Origin: Candidatus Nanopelagicales bacterium
GTDB lineage: Bacteria; Actinomycetota; Actinomycetes; S36-B12; CAIYMF01
Length of the DNA stretch: 59,577 bases
NCBI GenBank assembly: GCA_025456015.1
Contig: JALOLK010000005.1
Coordinates: 1 to 59,577 of the forward strand
Reading direction: 5' to 3'
Part shown: one piece after another, positions 40,405 through 52,726 of the stretch
Layout of the letters: the number at the start of each line of letters is the position of its first letter
Numbering within the stretch: position 1 is the stretch's first letter
Position numbers and translations under genes: made by a program
The notes under the pieces: model-generated
What the model saw: only the letters and a program-made list of their open reading frames with translations
The model's database searches: none
What the model was told of the DNA's origin: nothing

Positions 40405-40457
40405 CGGGCCTCCCTGGTGCCGGCGGTCGCATCAGGATGATGTCACCTGACCACCAG

Positions 40458-40493
40458 CGCCACGGGCAGCCGTGGCGTGTCCGGCCCCCGGAC
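40458..40493 (-). terminator. Two adjacent perfect hairpins downstream of the phosphatase-family gene
   Basis: cgccacgg-gcag-ccgtggcg (40458-40477) and gtccgg-ccc-ccggac (40479-40493). Confidence 0.6.
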
Positions 40494-40507
40494 CGGCGGT
40501 GATGGCC

Positions 40508-41677
40508 TCAGCCCCGGGCCAGTCGCAGCGGCACCTCGACCTCGGCCGGCGTCAGCCCGCCGTGCTGGCCGCGCAGCGAGGAGACCAGTCGGTCCACGCG
40601 ATCGGACACCAGTGCCCAGTCCTCGCGCGCGATGGCGACCACGTCGCCGATCCGCTCGGCGTGCCAGGGGTCGACCGGTCCGAGCAGGCCGTCCACCTCG
40701 TCGCGGGCCAGCACGTCGACGTGCGCGCCGAGCACCCGTCGCCAGGTGTCGAGCACGGCCCCGGCCCGACCGGGCTCGGCGTAGACGTGGCGCACCCGCG
40801 GCTCGCCGAGGATCGTGACCACGCCGTCGCGCAGGGCGGGCAGCGCCTCGAGGTCGATGCGCCGGTCGTCCGGGACGTCGAGCAGGCCGTGGTCGGCGGT
40901 CACCAGCAGCGCGACGTCGGGGCCGGCCAGCGCGGCGAGCCCGGCCACGAGGACCTCCACCCGGGCCAGCTCGCCCCGATAGGCGGGCGAGTCCACCCCG
41001 TGCAGGTGCCCGGCCTTGTCGAGGTCGGGCCAGTAGGCGTAGACGAGGCTGGCCGTCCCGGTGGCACGGGCGGCCGCGATCGCCGCGACGGCGACCCGGA
41101 CCCGGTCCTCGACGGACTCCGCGCCGGGGTACTGCCCACCACGCAGCGCCGCCCGGGTCAGCCCGCTGTGCCGGTGCGCGGCGGGGGCCGCCGTGACCAC
41201 GTGCACGCCAGCTGCCGCGGCGCGCTCGAGCAGCGTCGGCTCCGGCTGCGTGGCGATCGGGTTGGGCTCCTCGGCCCAGGACAGCGGGGCGAGCACGGTG
41301 CCGTCCTCGAGCCGGAACGAGGAGCCGACGATGCCGTGCATGCCCGGAGGCAGCCCGGTGCCCAGGCTGGCCAGCGAGATGGCGGTGCTCGACGGGAACG
41401 GCGCCGCCAGCGGACCCAGCTCGGGCAGGCCGGCCAGACCGGGGGCCAGCGCCGCGTGCTCGGCCAGCTGGCGGGCGCCGAGGCCGTCGACGAGCAGCAC
41501 CACCACGTGCCGGACCCCGGCCAGGGGGCCCACCAGCCAGCCCGCCCCCTCGGCCTGGCCCGGCACGCCGAGCACGCGCGCGACGGCGGGCAGCAGGTCG
41601 GCGAGGCCGCGCAGGGCGGGGCCGGCGGCGGCAGGCGGTCCCGGCGGCGGGGCGGGGCGCCCGCCGGGATGGCTCAT
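40508..41677 (-). CDS. Alkaline phosphatase family / nucleotide pyrophosphatase-like protein
   Basis: [18 protein letters not shown]...[25 protein letters not shown]...[18 protein letters not shown]...[13 protein letters not shown]. Confidence 0.92.
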   Translation of the reverse strand: MSHPGGRPAPPPGPPAAAGPALRGLADLLPAVARVLGVPGQAEGAGWLVGPLAGVRHVVVLLVDGLGARQLAEHAALAPGLAGLPELGPLAAPFPSSTAISLASLGTGLPPGMHGIVGSSFRLEDGTVLAPLSWAEEPNPIATQPEPTLLERAAAAGVHVVTAAPAAHRHSGLTRAALRGGQYPGAESVEDRVRVAVAAIAAARATGTASLVYAYWPDLDKAGHLHGVDSPAYRGELARVEVLVAGLAALAGPDVALLVTADHGLLDVPDDRRIDLEALPALRDGVVTILGEPRVRHVYAEPGRAGAVLDTWRRVLGAHVDVLARDEVDGLLGPVDPWHAERIGDVVAIAREDWALVSDRVDRLVSSLRGQHGGLTPAEVEVPLRLARG

Positions 41678-42252
41678 CGGCCCGAGCGGCGGACCGCCTC
41701 GGACAGCTTCGTGGCGAACTCCAGCGTGCGCGCGACCGACGCAGCCCCGTCGCCGGCCTCGGACACGCGCACCGAGAAGTCGTCGTTCGAGGACGTGCCG
41801 GAGTAGCCATGGTCGGCGGTGCACTCCGGGTCCCCGCAGGAGGCTGGCTCGAGCTCGAGGCGGGCCACGGCCCCCCACCCGATCGTGAGCATCACCTCGC
41901 GCACCGGGCTGCCGGGCTTGTGCAGCGCGGGGTTGCCGACGATCCGGTTCACCACGACGGACTGGACGTCGGCCAGCCGGACGGCCTCGGAGTTGGCCGA
42001 GGCGTAGGGCACCGGGCAGGTCTCGTCGGGCGGGAAGTCGTCGATGTGCAGGACCAGCAGGCGGGTCTCGGTGAGGATCAGCAGCGAGATGTGCCGGCGC
42101 AGCTCGTCGCGGTCGAACGTCGCCTCGTGCTGGATCACGTAGCTGATCGGCTCCTCGCCGGCCAGGGCGGTGCCCATCGTCTCGGCCACGAGCTCGGGGT
42201 AGTAGCCGGCGGCGGCGATCTCGGCGCGCAGGTTGGCGGCAGGGTTCTTCAC
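41674..42252 (-). CDS. DUF5998 family protein
   Basis: [70 protein letters not shown]...[23 protein letters not shown]. Confidence 0.85.
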   Translation of the reverse strand: MKNPAANLRAEIAAAGYYPELVAETMGTALAGEEPISYVIQHEATFDRDELRRHISLLILTETRLLVLHIDDFPPDETCPVPYASANSEAVRLADVQSVVVNRIVGNPALHKPGSPVREVMLTIGWGAVARLELEPASCGDPECTADHGYSGTSSNDDFSVRVSEAGDGAASVARTLEFATKLSEAVRRSGR

Positions 42253-42282
42253 GGCGCCGATCCTGCCACGGCAGCGGGCGGC

Positions 42283-45033
42283 TCAGGCGTCGAGCAGCCG
42301 GCGCACCCCGACGTCGAGGCGCTCCCACTGCATGCGCACCCGCGCGGACGCCCCGAGCACCACCGCACCGCCGCCGGACACCACGATGGGGTTCATGTCC
42401 AGGGAGGCGATCGCGGGCACCTCGTCGATGAGCAGGCCGAGGCGGGCGATGAGCTCGCACAGCGCGTCGATGTCGACCGGGTCCGACCCGCGGTAGCCCC
42501 GCAGCAGCGGGGCCGCCTTCGGCGTGGTCACCAGCCGGCGGGCCTCCTCGAGGCTCAGCGGCGGGATCCGGTAGGCGTGGTCGCCGAGCAGCTCGGAGGC
42601 GACGCCACCGATGCCGAAGCGCACGACCGGGCCGAACAGGGGGTCGTCGACCGCGCCGAGGACGCAGGCCACGCCCGGGGCGGCCTGGGCCTGCACGACC
42701 AGCCGCTTGCCGGCCATCTCGTCGAGCTGGGCCACCATGGACAGGTACGCGGTCCGCACGGCCCGCTCGGACTCGAGGTTCAGCCGCACGCTGCCGAGAT
42801 CGACGCGGTGGGCCAGCCATGGGGCGGTGGTCTTGAGCACCACCGGATACCCGAGCTCCCCGGCGGCGGCGACGGCCTGCTCCTCGGAGCCGACCGGCCG
42901 GCACGGCCACACCCGGATGCCGTAGCAGTCGAGCAGCTCGCGCACCTGGTCGGCCTCGAGGTCGACGCCGGGGGCGGTGGGGTCGGGCACGCCGGGCTCG
43001 GACTCGCCGACCAGCGCGCCGGTGACGTCCTCACCCGCCGCGCGCAGCCACCCCGTGACCAGCGTGCGGGCGCGCTCGGGGTCGACGTCGGGGAACTCGG
43101 CCGCCTCGGTGTGCTCGGTCTGGCGCCACCGGGCGTAGCCGCGCACCAGCGCGAGGGCCCGCACCGCGTCCTCCACGTTCGAGAAGGTGGGCACCGACCC
43201 GCGCTCGGGCCGGCCGTCCGCCCCGGCGAGCGGCAGCAGGCCCATCCCGGCGGGGATCAGGCCGGTGCCGTCGGCGGCCGGCATCACGGCCAGCAGCGGC
43301 TTCGTGGCGTCGATGCTGACCGCCGTGATCGCGGCGTGCACCTCGGCCTGGTCCGCGCCCACGCTCGGGATGTGCACGAAGAGCACCGCGTCGCTGCCCT
43401 GGTGCTCGCTGGCCGCCCGCAGCGCCGCACCGATCTCCTCGGCGCCGGCCGACTGCGCCAGGCTCGGCTGGCCGTAGGAGACCGTGAGGCGGGCGGACTC
43501 CACCGCGTCCGCGGCGAGGATCTCCAGCGCGTTCGAGGTGCCCAGCACCGCGACCCGGTCCCCGCGCGGCAGCGGCTGGTAGGCCAGCACCGCGGCGACG
43601 TCGAACAGCTCGCCGAGCGAGCCGGTCTGCACGACGCCGCTCTGCTCGAAGACGGCGTCCACGGCCGCCGGCGGCAGCGTCGTGCGGCGCACGTGATGGC
43701 CCAGCGGCAGGGCCTGGGAGTAGCGACCCGAGCGGACCGCGACGACTGGCTTGCTGCGGCTCAGCCGCCGGGTGATGCGGGTGAACTTGCGCGGATTGCC
43801 GATGCTCTCGAGGTACAGCAGGATCAGGCTGGTCGCCTCGTCGGCCTCCCAGTACTGCAGCAGGTCGTTGGCCGAGACGTCGGCGCGGTTGCCGGCCGAC
43901 ACGAAGCTGCTCAGCCCCAGGCCCCGCCGGGCCACGGTCTCGAGCACCGTCACCCCCAGCGCGCCGGACTGGCAGAACAGCCCCACCCGGCCGCGCCGCG
44001 GCACGAGCGGCGACAGGGTGGCGTTGAGCTGGACCCGCGGGTCGGTGTTGATGATGCCCAGGCAGTTCGGCCCGACGACGCGCATGCCCGCCTCCCGGGC
44101 GGTGCGCACGAGGTCGCGCTGGCGGGCCCGTCCAGCGTCGGTGGCCGTGTCGGAGAAGCCCGACGAGACCACGACCAGCCCGCCGACCTCGGTCTCGGCG
44201 CACTCCTGGACCACGCCGAGCACGCTCTCGGCCGGCACCGCCACCACCGCGAGGTCGACGGCCTGCGGCAGGTCGACGATGTGGCGGAAGGCCGGCACGC
44301 CGAGGATCTCGTCGGCTTCGGGATGGATCGCGTAGAGCGGGCCGGTCAGGCCGTAGTCGCGCAGGTGCCGCAGCAGCTCGTGGCCGATCCGGCCCGGGGT
44401 CCGGGAGGCGCCGATCACCGCCACCCCCGCGGGGTTGAGCAGGCGCTCGACCGAGCGGGCCTCGCTGCGGTGCTCCCGCGCGGCGCGCACGCTGAGCACC
44501 AGCTCGGTCGGCTCGAGGTCGAACGTGAGGTGGAACACGCCGTCCTCCATGCGGCTGCTCACCACGTACCCGGCCTCGCGGAAGGTCATGAGCATCTTGC
44601 GGTTGCTCGGCAGCACCTCGGCCACGAAGCGACGCACGCCACGCTCCCAGGCGGCGGCCGCGAGGTGCTCGAGGAGGACCGCCCCGAGGCCACGGCCCTG
44701 GTGGTCGTCGCGGACCACGAAGGCGACCTCGGCGTCCCGGCTGTCCAGGCGGTCGTAGCGGGCGACCGCGATGAGCTCGCCGGCCTCCGTGGCCACCAGC
44801 GCGACGCGGTCGTCGTAGTCGACGGTGGTGAACCGCTGCACGTCACGATCGGTGAGCTCGGGGTACGGCGCGAAGAACCGGAAGTAGATCGTCTCGGCGG
44901 AGAGCTGGCCGTGGAAGGTCACCAGGCCCGGGGCGTCCTCGGGCGTGATCGGCCGCACGTGGCAGGTGTACCCGTCGCGCAGGACGACGTCGGCCTCCCA
45001 GTGGGCCGGGTACTCGGGGGGCACGGACGACAC
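42283..45033 (-). CDS. GNAT acetyltransferase fused to NDP-forming acyl-CoA synthetase domains (Pat-type protein acetyltransferase)
   Basis: N-term [29 protein letters not shown]...[19 protein letters not shown] (GNAT); [21 protein letters not shown] (CoA-binding); [28 protein letters not shown]-grasp C-terminus. Confidence 0.93.
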   Translation of the reverse strand: MSSVPPEYPAHWEADVVLRDGYTCHVRPITPEDAPGLVTFHGQLSAETIYFRFFAPYPELTDRDVQRFTTVDYDDRVALVATEAGELIAVARYDRLDSRDAEVAFVVRDDHQGRGLGAVLLEHLAAAAWERGVRRFVAEVLPSNRKMLMTFREAGYVVSSRMEDGVFHLTFDLEPTELVLSVRAAREHRSEARSVERLLNPAGVAVIGASRTPGRIGHELLRHLRDYGLTGPLYAIHPEADEILGVPAFRHIVDLPQAVDLAVVAVPAESVLGVVQECAETEVGGLVVVSSGFSDTATDAGRARQRDLVRTAREAGMRVVGPNCLGIINTDPRVQLNATLSPLVPRRGRVGLFCQSGALGVTVLETVARRGLGLSSFVSAGNRADVSANDLLQYWEADEATSLILLYLESIGNPRKFTRITRRLSRSKPVVAVRSGRYSQALPLGHHVRRTTLPPAAVDAVFEQSGVVQTGSLGELFDVAAVLAYQPLPRGDRVAVLGTSNALEILAADAVESARLTVSYGQPSLAQSAGAEEIGAALRAASEHQGSDAVLFVHIPSVGADQAEVHAAITAVSIDATKPLLAVMPAADGTGLIPAGMGLLPLAGADGRPERGSVPTFSNVEDAVRALALVRGYARWRQTEHTEAAEFPDVDPERARTLVTGWLRAAGEDVTGALVGESEPGVPDPTAPGVDLEADQVRELLDCYGIRVWPCRPVGSEEQAVAAAGELGYPVVLKTTAPWLAHRVDLGSVRLNLESERAVRTAYLSMVAQLDEMAGKRLVVQAQAAPGVACVLGAVDDPLFGPVVRFGIGGVASELLGDHAYRIPPLSLEEARRLVTTPKAAPLLRGYRGSDPVDIDALCELIARLGLLIDEVPAIASLDMNPIVVSGGGAVVLGASARVRMQWERLDVGVRRLLDA

Positions 45034-45114
45034 CCTAGGGCGCACGCCCGCGGCTCGGCCGGCCGACCCGGCACGTCGGGGATGATGGCCCCCTGCCAGT
45101 GTGAGGAGACCCCC

Positions 45115-47583
<2,469 letters not shown>

Positions 47584-47608
47584 GCGCCGGCCGCACGACG
47601 GGTCGCCG

Positions 47609-48475
47609 GTGAGCCTGCAGCCGGAGGCGCCCCGGTGCTCGACGCTGTCGGCTGCGGATCGCGAGCCGATGGCCGGCACGGCACCACGGGCGGACCTCTG
47701 GGTGGTGGTCGAGCACCCGGACGGCTGGGGCGATGCCGCCCTCGCGCGCGCCACCCACGGCGTGCGGGTGGTGCTGGCGCGTGGCTCGCGGGCTGACTGT
47801 GCCCGCGCCCGTGCCGAGGGTCGTGTCCGGGTCTGGGTGGCCGACGCCAGCGGCGCGGAGCCGAGCCTGCGCGTGGGGCATGTGCGCGACCCCGCCGACG
47901 TGGCCGGCTGGGACCTCGCGGTGCTGGCCGGTGGCGGCTGGCGAGGGTGGGGGCGCCCGGAGCCCGAGCCGCTGCTGCTCGTGTGTGCCAACGGCCGGCG
48001 CGACCGCTGCTGCGGCCACGCGGGCGGCCGGCTCGCCGACGAGCTGTGGGCCGGCCGGGCGGACGCCGGGCGGGTGCTCACCAGCACCCACCTCGGCGGG
48101 CACCGGTTCGCCCCCACCGCGCTGCTGCTGCCGTGGGGGGTGCTGCACGGGCGGCTCGACCTCCCCGCGGCCGACGCGATCCTCGACCAGGCCCGAGCCG
48201 GTCGGACGCCCCCGGCCACGCTCCGCGGCTTCAGCACCTCGGCGGCACCGGCGCAGGTCGCCGAGGCGCACGCCCGCCGGCTGACCGGGCATGCCGGGCT
48301 CGCCCCGTTGCCGGTGGCCCTGGCCGGGGACCCAGCCGACGGTCGGCTCCGGGCCCGGGTGGCCCTGCCGACGGGCGCGGCGCTGGACCTGGCCCTCGTC
48401 AGGACGGTCGTGGATCGGGTCGCCTCCTGTGGGCGGGCCGCGCAGCCGGTCGAGCACTGGGCTGTCGTGGACTGA
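47609..48475 (+). CDS. Sucrase/ferredoxin-like family protein
   Basis: RADLWVVVEHPDGWGDAAL...LLLVCANGRRDRCCGHAGGRLADEL...TSTHLGGHRFAPTALLLPWG. Confidence 0.88.
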   Translation: MSLQPEAPRCSTLSAADREPMAGTAPRADLWVVVEHPDGWGDAALARATHGVRVVLARGSRADCARARAEGRVRVWVADASGAEPSLRVGHVRDPADVAGWDLAVLAGGGWRGWGRPEPEPLLLVCANGRRDRCCGHAGGRLADELWAGRADAGRVLTSTHLGGHRFAPTALLLPWGVLHGRLDLPAADAILDQARAGRTPPATLRGFSTSAAPAQVAEAHARRLTGHAGLAPLPVALAGDPADGRLRARVALPTGAALDLALVRTVVDRVASCGRAAQPVEHWAVVD

Positions 48476-48548
48476 GACGCACGTGGGTCGCGCGGCGCAG
48501 CCTCATGTCGCCTCGGCTGGGCCTGGTGCGTGTGGGAGCATCGCCGGC

Positions 48549-49331
48549 ATGGATCTCGGACTGGCCGGACGCACGTTCCTGCTCACCGGCGCCTCCCGCG
48601 GGCTGGGCCTGGCCACGGCGCACGCCCTGGTCGCCGAGGGCGCCACGGTGGTCATCAGCGCCCGTGAGGAGGGGCCGATCGCGGCGGCCGTCGCCGCCCT
48701 GGGCTCGCCGAACGCGGTCGGCCTGGCCGCCGACCTCACGGATCCGGCGTCCGCCGAGCGGCTCGTCGCCGGGACCGTCGCCCGGTTCGGTCGCCTGGAC
48801 GGGGCCCTCGTGAGCGTGGGCGGGCCGCCGACCGGCACCCCGATGAGCATCACCGACGACGAGTGGCGGACCGCCTTCGAGTCGGTGCTCCTCGGGGCGG
48901 TGCGCACGATCCGCTCCGTGGCCGCGACGGCCACGGTGGATCCGGAGGCCCCGCCCGGCACGGCAGCGGCGATCCTGGTGGTGCTGTCCACCTCCGCGAA
49001 GTCGCCGATCCCGGGGCTGACCACCTCGAACGGGCTGCGCCCGGGCCTGGCCATGCTCGTGAAGGACTTCGCCGACGAGCTGGGCCCCCGCGGCGTTCGC
49101 GTGAACGGCGTCCTGCCCGGTCGCATCGGCACGGACCGCACGCTGGCCCTGGACGCCGCCCAGGGCAACGCGGCGGCCGCGCGCCGGCGCAACGAGGCCG
49201 CCATCCCGCTGGGCCGCTACGGCGAGCCCGCGGAGTTCGGCCGCGTCGCGGCGTTCCTGCTCTCGCCGGCGGCCTCCTACGTCAACGGCAGCCTCATCCC
49301 GGTCGACGGGGGCGCCCTGCGCGCCCTGTAG
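48549..49331 (+). CDS. SDR-family oxidoreductase
   Basis: LAGRTFLLTGASRGLGLATAHALVAEGATVVISAR...GRLDGALVSVGGPP...GVRVNGVLPGRIGTDRT...ASYVNGSLIPVDGGALRAL. Confidence 0.92.
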   Translation: MDLGLAGRTFLLTGASRGLGLATAHALVAEGATVVISAREEGPIAAAVAALGSPNAVGLAADLTDPASAERLVAGTVARFGRLDGALVSVGGPPTGTPMSITDDEWRTAFESVLLGAVRTIRSVAATATVDPEAPPGTAAAILVVLSTSAKSPIPGLTTSNGLRPGLAMLVKDFADELGPRGVRVNGVLPGRIGTDRTLALDAAQGNAAAARRRNEAAIPLGRYGEPAEFGRVAAFLLSPAASYVNGSLIPVDGGALRAL

Positions 49332-49366
49332 CCGCCAGCGCGCCCGCGGTCGGCCGACGGGGGGCG

Positions 49367-51274
49367 TCAGCCGACGACCACCTCCGGCGCCACCTCGGGG
49401 GCCATCCCGAACTGCTTGCGGGAGAGCTCGGCGTAGAGGCCACCGGCGGCCATGAGCTCGTCGTGCGTGCCGCGCTGCACCACCTGGCCACCGTCGATCA
49501 CGAGGATCTCGTCGGCAGCCCGGATCGTGGACAGCCGGTGGGCGACCACCAGCGAGGTCCGCCCGGCCAGGGCCGAGGCCAGCGCCCGCTGCACGGCTGC
49601 CTCGCTCTCGGAGTCCAGGTGCGCCGTCGCCTCGTCGAGGACCACCACCTCGGGGGCCTTGAGCAGCAGCCGCGCGATCGCCAGGCGCTGCTTCTCGCCC
49701 CCGGACAACCGGTACCCACGCTCGCCCACCACGGTGTCCAGGCCCTCCGGCAGCGAGGCGAGCAGCTCGCCGATCTGCGCGTCCCGGCACGCGGCGATGA
49801 GCTCCTCGTCACTGGCACCCGGGCGCGCGTACAGCAGGTTGCCGCGGATCGTGTCGTGGAACATGTGCGCGTCCTGGGTGACCACCCCGATGCGGTCGGA
49901 CAGGCTGGCCAGCGTCGCCTCGCGGACGTCCACCCCGCCGACCAGCACCGCGCCGCCGGAGACGTCGTAGAGCCGGGTCACGAGCGCGGTGATCGTGGAC
50001 TTGCCGGCCCCGGACGGTCCGACCAGGGCGACCATCCGGCCCGGCAGCACCGCGAACGAGATGCCGGTGAGGACCGGCTCGCCCCGGCCGCGGGCCTCGG
50101 GCCGTGCCACCGACTCCAGCGAGGCCAGCGACACCTCATCGGCTCCCGGGTAGGTGAAGTGCACGTCGCGCAGCTCGACCGACGTGGGGCCGGCCGGGAT
50201 CGGCCTGGCGTCCGGGGCCTCGGCCACCAGCGGCGGCAGGTCGAGCACCTCGAAGACGCGCTCGAAGGAGACCAGCGCGGTCATGATGTCGACGCGGACG
50301 TTGCTCAGGGCCGTCAGCGGGCCGTACAGGCGGGCCAGCAGGGCCGTGATCGCCAGCAGCGTCCCGATGGTGAGCGTGCCGCTGATCACCAGCTGCCCGC
50401 CCACGCCGTAGGCGATCGCCGTGGCCACCGACGCCACGAGCGTGAGCGCGGTGAAGAAGTACCGGTTCGACATCGCGATCTGCACGCCGATGTCGCGCAC
50501 CCGCGAGGCCCGGCTGGAGAAGGAGGACTGCTCCTCCTCGGGCCGGCCGAAGAGCTTCACGAGCAGGGCGCCGGAGACGTTGAACCGCTCGGTCATCATC
50601 GAGCTCATGTCGGCGTTGAGCTGCATCTGCTCGCGGGTCTGGGCCTGCAGCCGCCGGCCCATCCACCGGGCGGGCAGCAGGAACAGCGGCAGCAGGATCA
50701 GGCTCATGAGCGTGATCGGCCAGGACAGGGCCAGCATCGCGGCGAGCACCACGACCACGCTGATGACGTTGCCGACGACGCCGCCCAGCGTCGAGGTGAA
50801 GGCCTGCTGCGCGCCGATGACGTCACTGTTCAGCCGGGAGATGAGCGCGCCGGTCTGGGTGCGGGTGAAGAACGCCAGGGGCTGGGACTGCACGTGGCCG
50901 AACACCTGGGTGCGCAGGTCGAAGATGAGGCCCTCCCCGATCCGCGCGGAGAACCACCGGCCGACCAGGCCGATGGCGGCGTCGGCCAGGGCCAGCAGCA
51001 GCACCAGGACGGCCGAGACCGTCACGACGGAGCGATCGCCGGGGGTGATGCCCTGGTCGATGATCCGGCGGAACAGCAGCGGCTGGGCCACCACCAGCAG
51101 CGACCCGATCACCAGCGTCACGAGGAACCAGATGATGAACACGCGGTAGGGCCCCGCGAACCGCAGGATCCGGCGCACCGTGTCCCGGCTGATCCGCTGC
51201 TGTGCGACCGCCGGGTCCCGGGTGAACGACCGGTACGTCTGCCACGGCCCGGCGCCGCCCATGCCCATCGACAT
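49367..51274 (-). CDS. ABC transporter, fused permease/ATP-binding (exporter)
   Basis: LLFRRIIDQGITPGDRS...; GPSGAGKSTITALVTRLYDVSGG (Walker A); YRLSGGEKQRLAIARLLLKAPEVVVLDEATAHLDSESE. Confidence 0.95.
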   Translation of the reverse strand: MSMGMGGAGPWQTYRSFTRDPAVAQQRISRDTVRRILRFAGPYRVFIIWFLVTLVIGSLLVVAQPLLFRRIIDQGITPGDRSVVTVSAVLVLLLALADAAIGLVGRWFSARIGEGLIFDLRTQVFGHVQSQPLAFFTRTQTGALISRLNSDVIGAQQAFTSTLGGVVGNVISVVVVLAAMLALSWPITLMSLILLPLFLLPARWMGRRLQAQTREQMQLNADMSSMMTERFNVSGALLVKLFGRPEEEQSSFSSRASRVRDIGVQIAMSNRYFFTALTLVASVATAIAYGVGGQLVISGTLTIGTLLAITALLARLYGPLTALSNVRVDIMTALVSFERVFEVLDLPPLVAEAPDARPIPAGPTSVELRDVHFTYPGADEVSLASLESVARPEARGRGEPVLTGISFAVLPGRMVALVGPSGAGKSTITALVTRLYDVSGGAVLVGGVDVREATLASLSDRIGVVTQDAHMFHDTIRGNLLYARPGASDEELIAACRDAQIGELLASLPEGLDTVVGERGYRLSGGEKQRLAIARLLLKAPEVVVLDEATAHLDSESEAAVQRALASALAGRTSLVVAHRLSTIRAADEILVIDGGQVVQRGTHDELMAAGGLYAELSRKQFGMAPEVAPEVVVG

Positions 51275-51445
51275 CGCGCTGATCCCCTCCCTGTGCCCGA
51301 CCCGGGCCAACGCCGCAGCGGCCCCTGCCATTCCCGGCGGCGGCCTGCGCCCCGCCGGTTGCGGCGTGGCCGGGCCCCCTCCTGGCGCCGGGCGAGGCCG
51401 CGATCGGGGCGCGGCGCGCCTGGCTCAGCGTGCGGCTCGCCTCGC

Positions 51446-52249
51446 TCAGGGTGCCGCGTGCCCGGCCATCATCGCGACGAGCTCACGGATCCGCACGCCC
51501 TGCACGCCACGCTCGGCGGCCACCTGCCGGCGGTGGGCATCGGCCCAGTCCCCGCCAGCCGCCGCATCCCGCAGCAGCGCCTTGGTGCCCGCCACCGCCC
51601 CCGGCATGGCCGAGCCGCATGCGGCGGCGACCTGGCGCGCCGTCGCCTCGAGCGCGTCCCGGGGCACCGCGCGCAGGGCCAGGCCGAGGCGCACCGCCTC
51701 CTCGGCGCCCACCCAGCGGCCGCTGAGCACCAGCTCGAGCGCCCGGCCGTACCCGACGGCCTCGACCAGGGGCAGGGTGCCGCCGAGGTCGGGCACCAGG
51801 CCCAGGCTCGGTTCCTTCATCGCCAGCTGCACGTCGTCGGCGACGACCATGACGTCGCAGCCCAGGGCGAGCTGGAAGCCCGCTCCCACCGCGTGGCCCT
51901 GGACGGCCGCGACCGTGGGCACGTCGACCCGCCGCCACCAGGTGAACGCCTCCTGGAACTCGGCGATCCGCGCGTCGAGGGCCTCCGGCGGCATCTGGGC
52001 GAACGCCAGCATGGACCCCTCGCCGGGGATCCCCTCGGGCGTGAGCATGCGCCGGTCGAGGCCAGCGGAGAACGACGGGCCGTCCGCGCAGAGCACGACG
52101 GCACGCACCGCGGGATCCAGGGCGCGCCCGATGGCGGCGAGGTCAGCCCACAGGGCTGGCCCCTGGGCGTTGCGGGCCTCGGGCCGGGTGAGGCGGACGG
52201 TGAGGATGCCGTCGGTGAGGTCGGTGCTCAGGGCGGGGTGCTCGGTCAT
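51446..52249 (-). CDS. Enoyl-CoA hydratase/isomerase family protein
   Basis: VRLTRPEARNAQGPALW...AVVLCADGPSFSAGLDRR...VAAVQGHAVGAGFQLALGCDVMVVADDVQLAMKEPSLGLVPDLGGTLPL. Confidence 0.93.
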   Translation of the reverse strand: MTEHPALSTDLTDGILTVRLTRPEARNAQGPALWADLAAIGRALDPAVRAVVLCADGPSFSAGLDRRMLTPEGIPGEGSMLAFAQMPPEALDARIAEFQEAFTWWRRVDVPTVAAVQGHAVGAGFQLALGCDVMVVADDVQLAMKEPSLGLVPDLGGTLPLVEAVGYGRALELVLSGRWVGAEEAVRLGLALRAVPRDALEATARQVAAACGSAMPGAVAGTKALLRDAAAGGDWADAHRRQVAAERGVQGVRIRELVAMMAGHAAP

Positions 52250-52340
52250 GCGAGCAGTCAACCAGCCGGCCCTCGACGGGTCGCCGGGGGTCCCGACCGG
52301 GTGGGTCGGCGGCCCATCGATGGACGCCGCCGGCGACGGC

Positions 52341-52565
52341 TCAGCCCGCGGCGAGCCTGGGGGTCCGCTTGCGGGTGGCCCCGCCCCGGCCCCGCAGCTC
52401 GATGCCGGCCTCGGTCAGCAACCGGTGCACGAAGCCGTACGACCGGTCCAGGCTGGCCGCCAGCTCGCGGATGCTCTCGCCGGCCTGGTAGCGCGCGACG
52501 ACGTCCTTGGTCAGGTCCGCCCGCGCCTCCCCCGTCACGCGCGTGGCGCGTGCCTTCCCCACCAT
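52341..52565 (-). CDS. Small helix-turn-helix domain protein
   Basis: MVGKARATRVTGEARADLTKDVVARYQAGESIRELAASLDRSYGFVHRLLTEAGIELRGRGGATRKRTPRLAAG. Confidence 0.88.
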   Translation of the reverse strand: MVGKARATRVTGEARADLTKDVVARYQAGESIRELAASLDRSYGFVHRLLTEAGIELRGRGGATRKRTPRLAAG

Positions 52566-52643
52566 GACGATCCCTCCGTCTCGCCGGCGATCTCCGACTG
52601 CTGCGTCAACTATGTCGCCTGACGTTCAAGATCGCCATTCCGT

Positions 52644-52671
52644 GGTGACCGCAGGGTGACGTCACGGTGAC
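52644..52671. promoter_or_regulatory. Three GGTGAC direct repeats with exact 11-bp period (GTCACC on minus strand), containing palindrome GTGACGTCAC
   Basis: GGTGAC at 52644, 52655, 52666; gtgacgtcac at 52656-52665; 79-106 bp upstream of HTH gene start. Confidence 0.55.
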
Positions 52672-52726
52672 GCAACGAAGATGAGCGCGGGGGGTCGGCG
52701 CGCGGCGCGGACGCCGCAGAGCGCCG

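Noticed and set aside
36355-40440. 1361-aa plus-strand ORF
   Set aside because: Antisense to DUF1801, DoxX-like, P450 and hydrolase genes; Arg/Gly/His/Gln-rich with no recognisable domain.
51446-52249. Enoyl-CoA hydratase near ABC exporter and HTH/ABC-F genes as a possible functional cluster
   Set aside because: Family members are common, and nothing in the sequence ties these neighbours together functionally.
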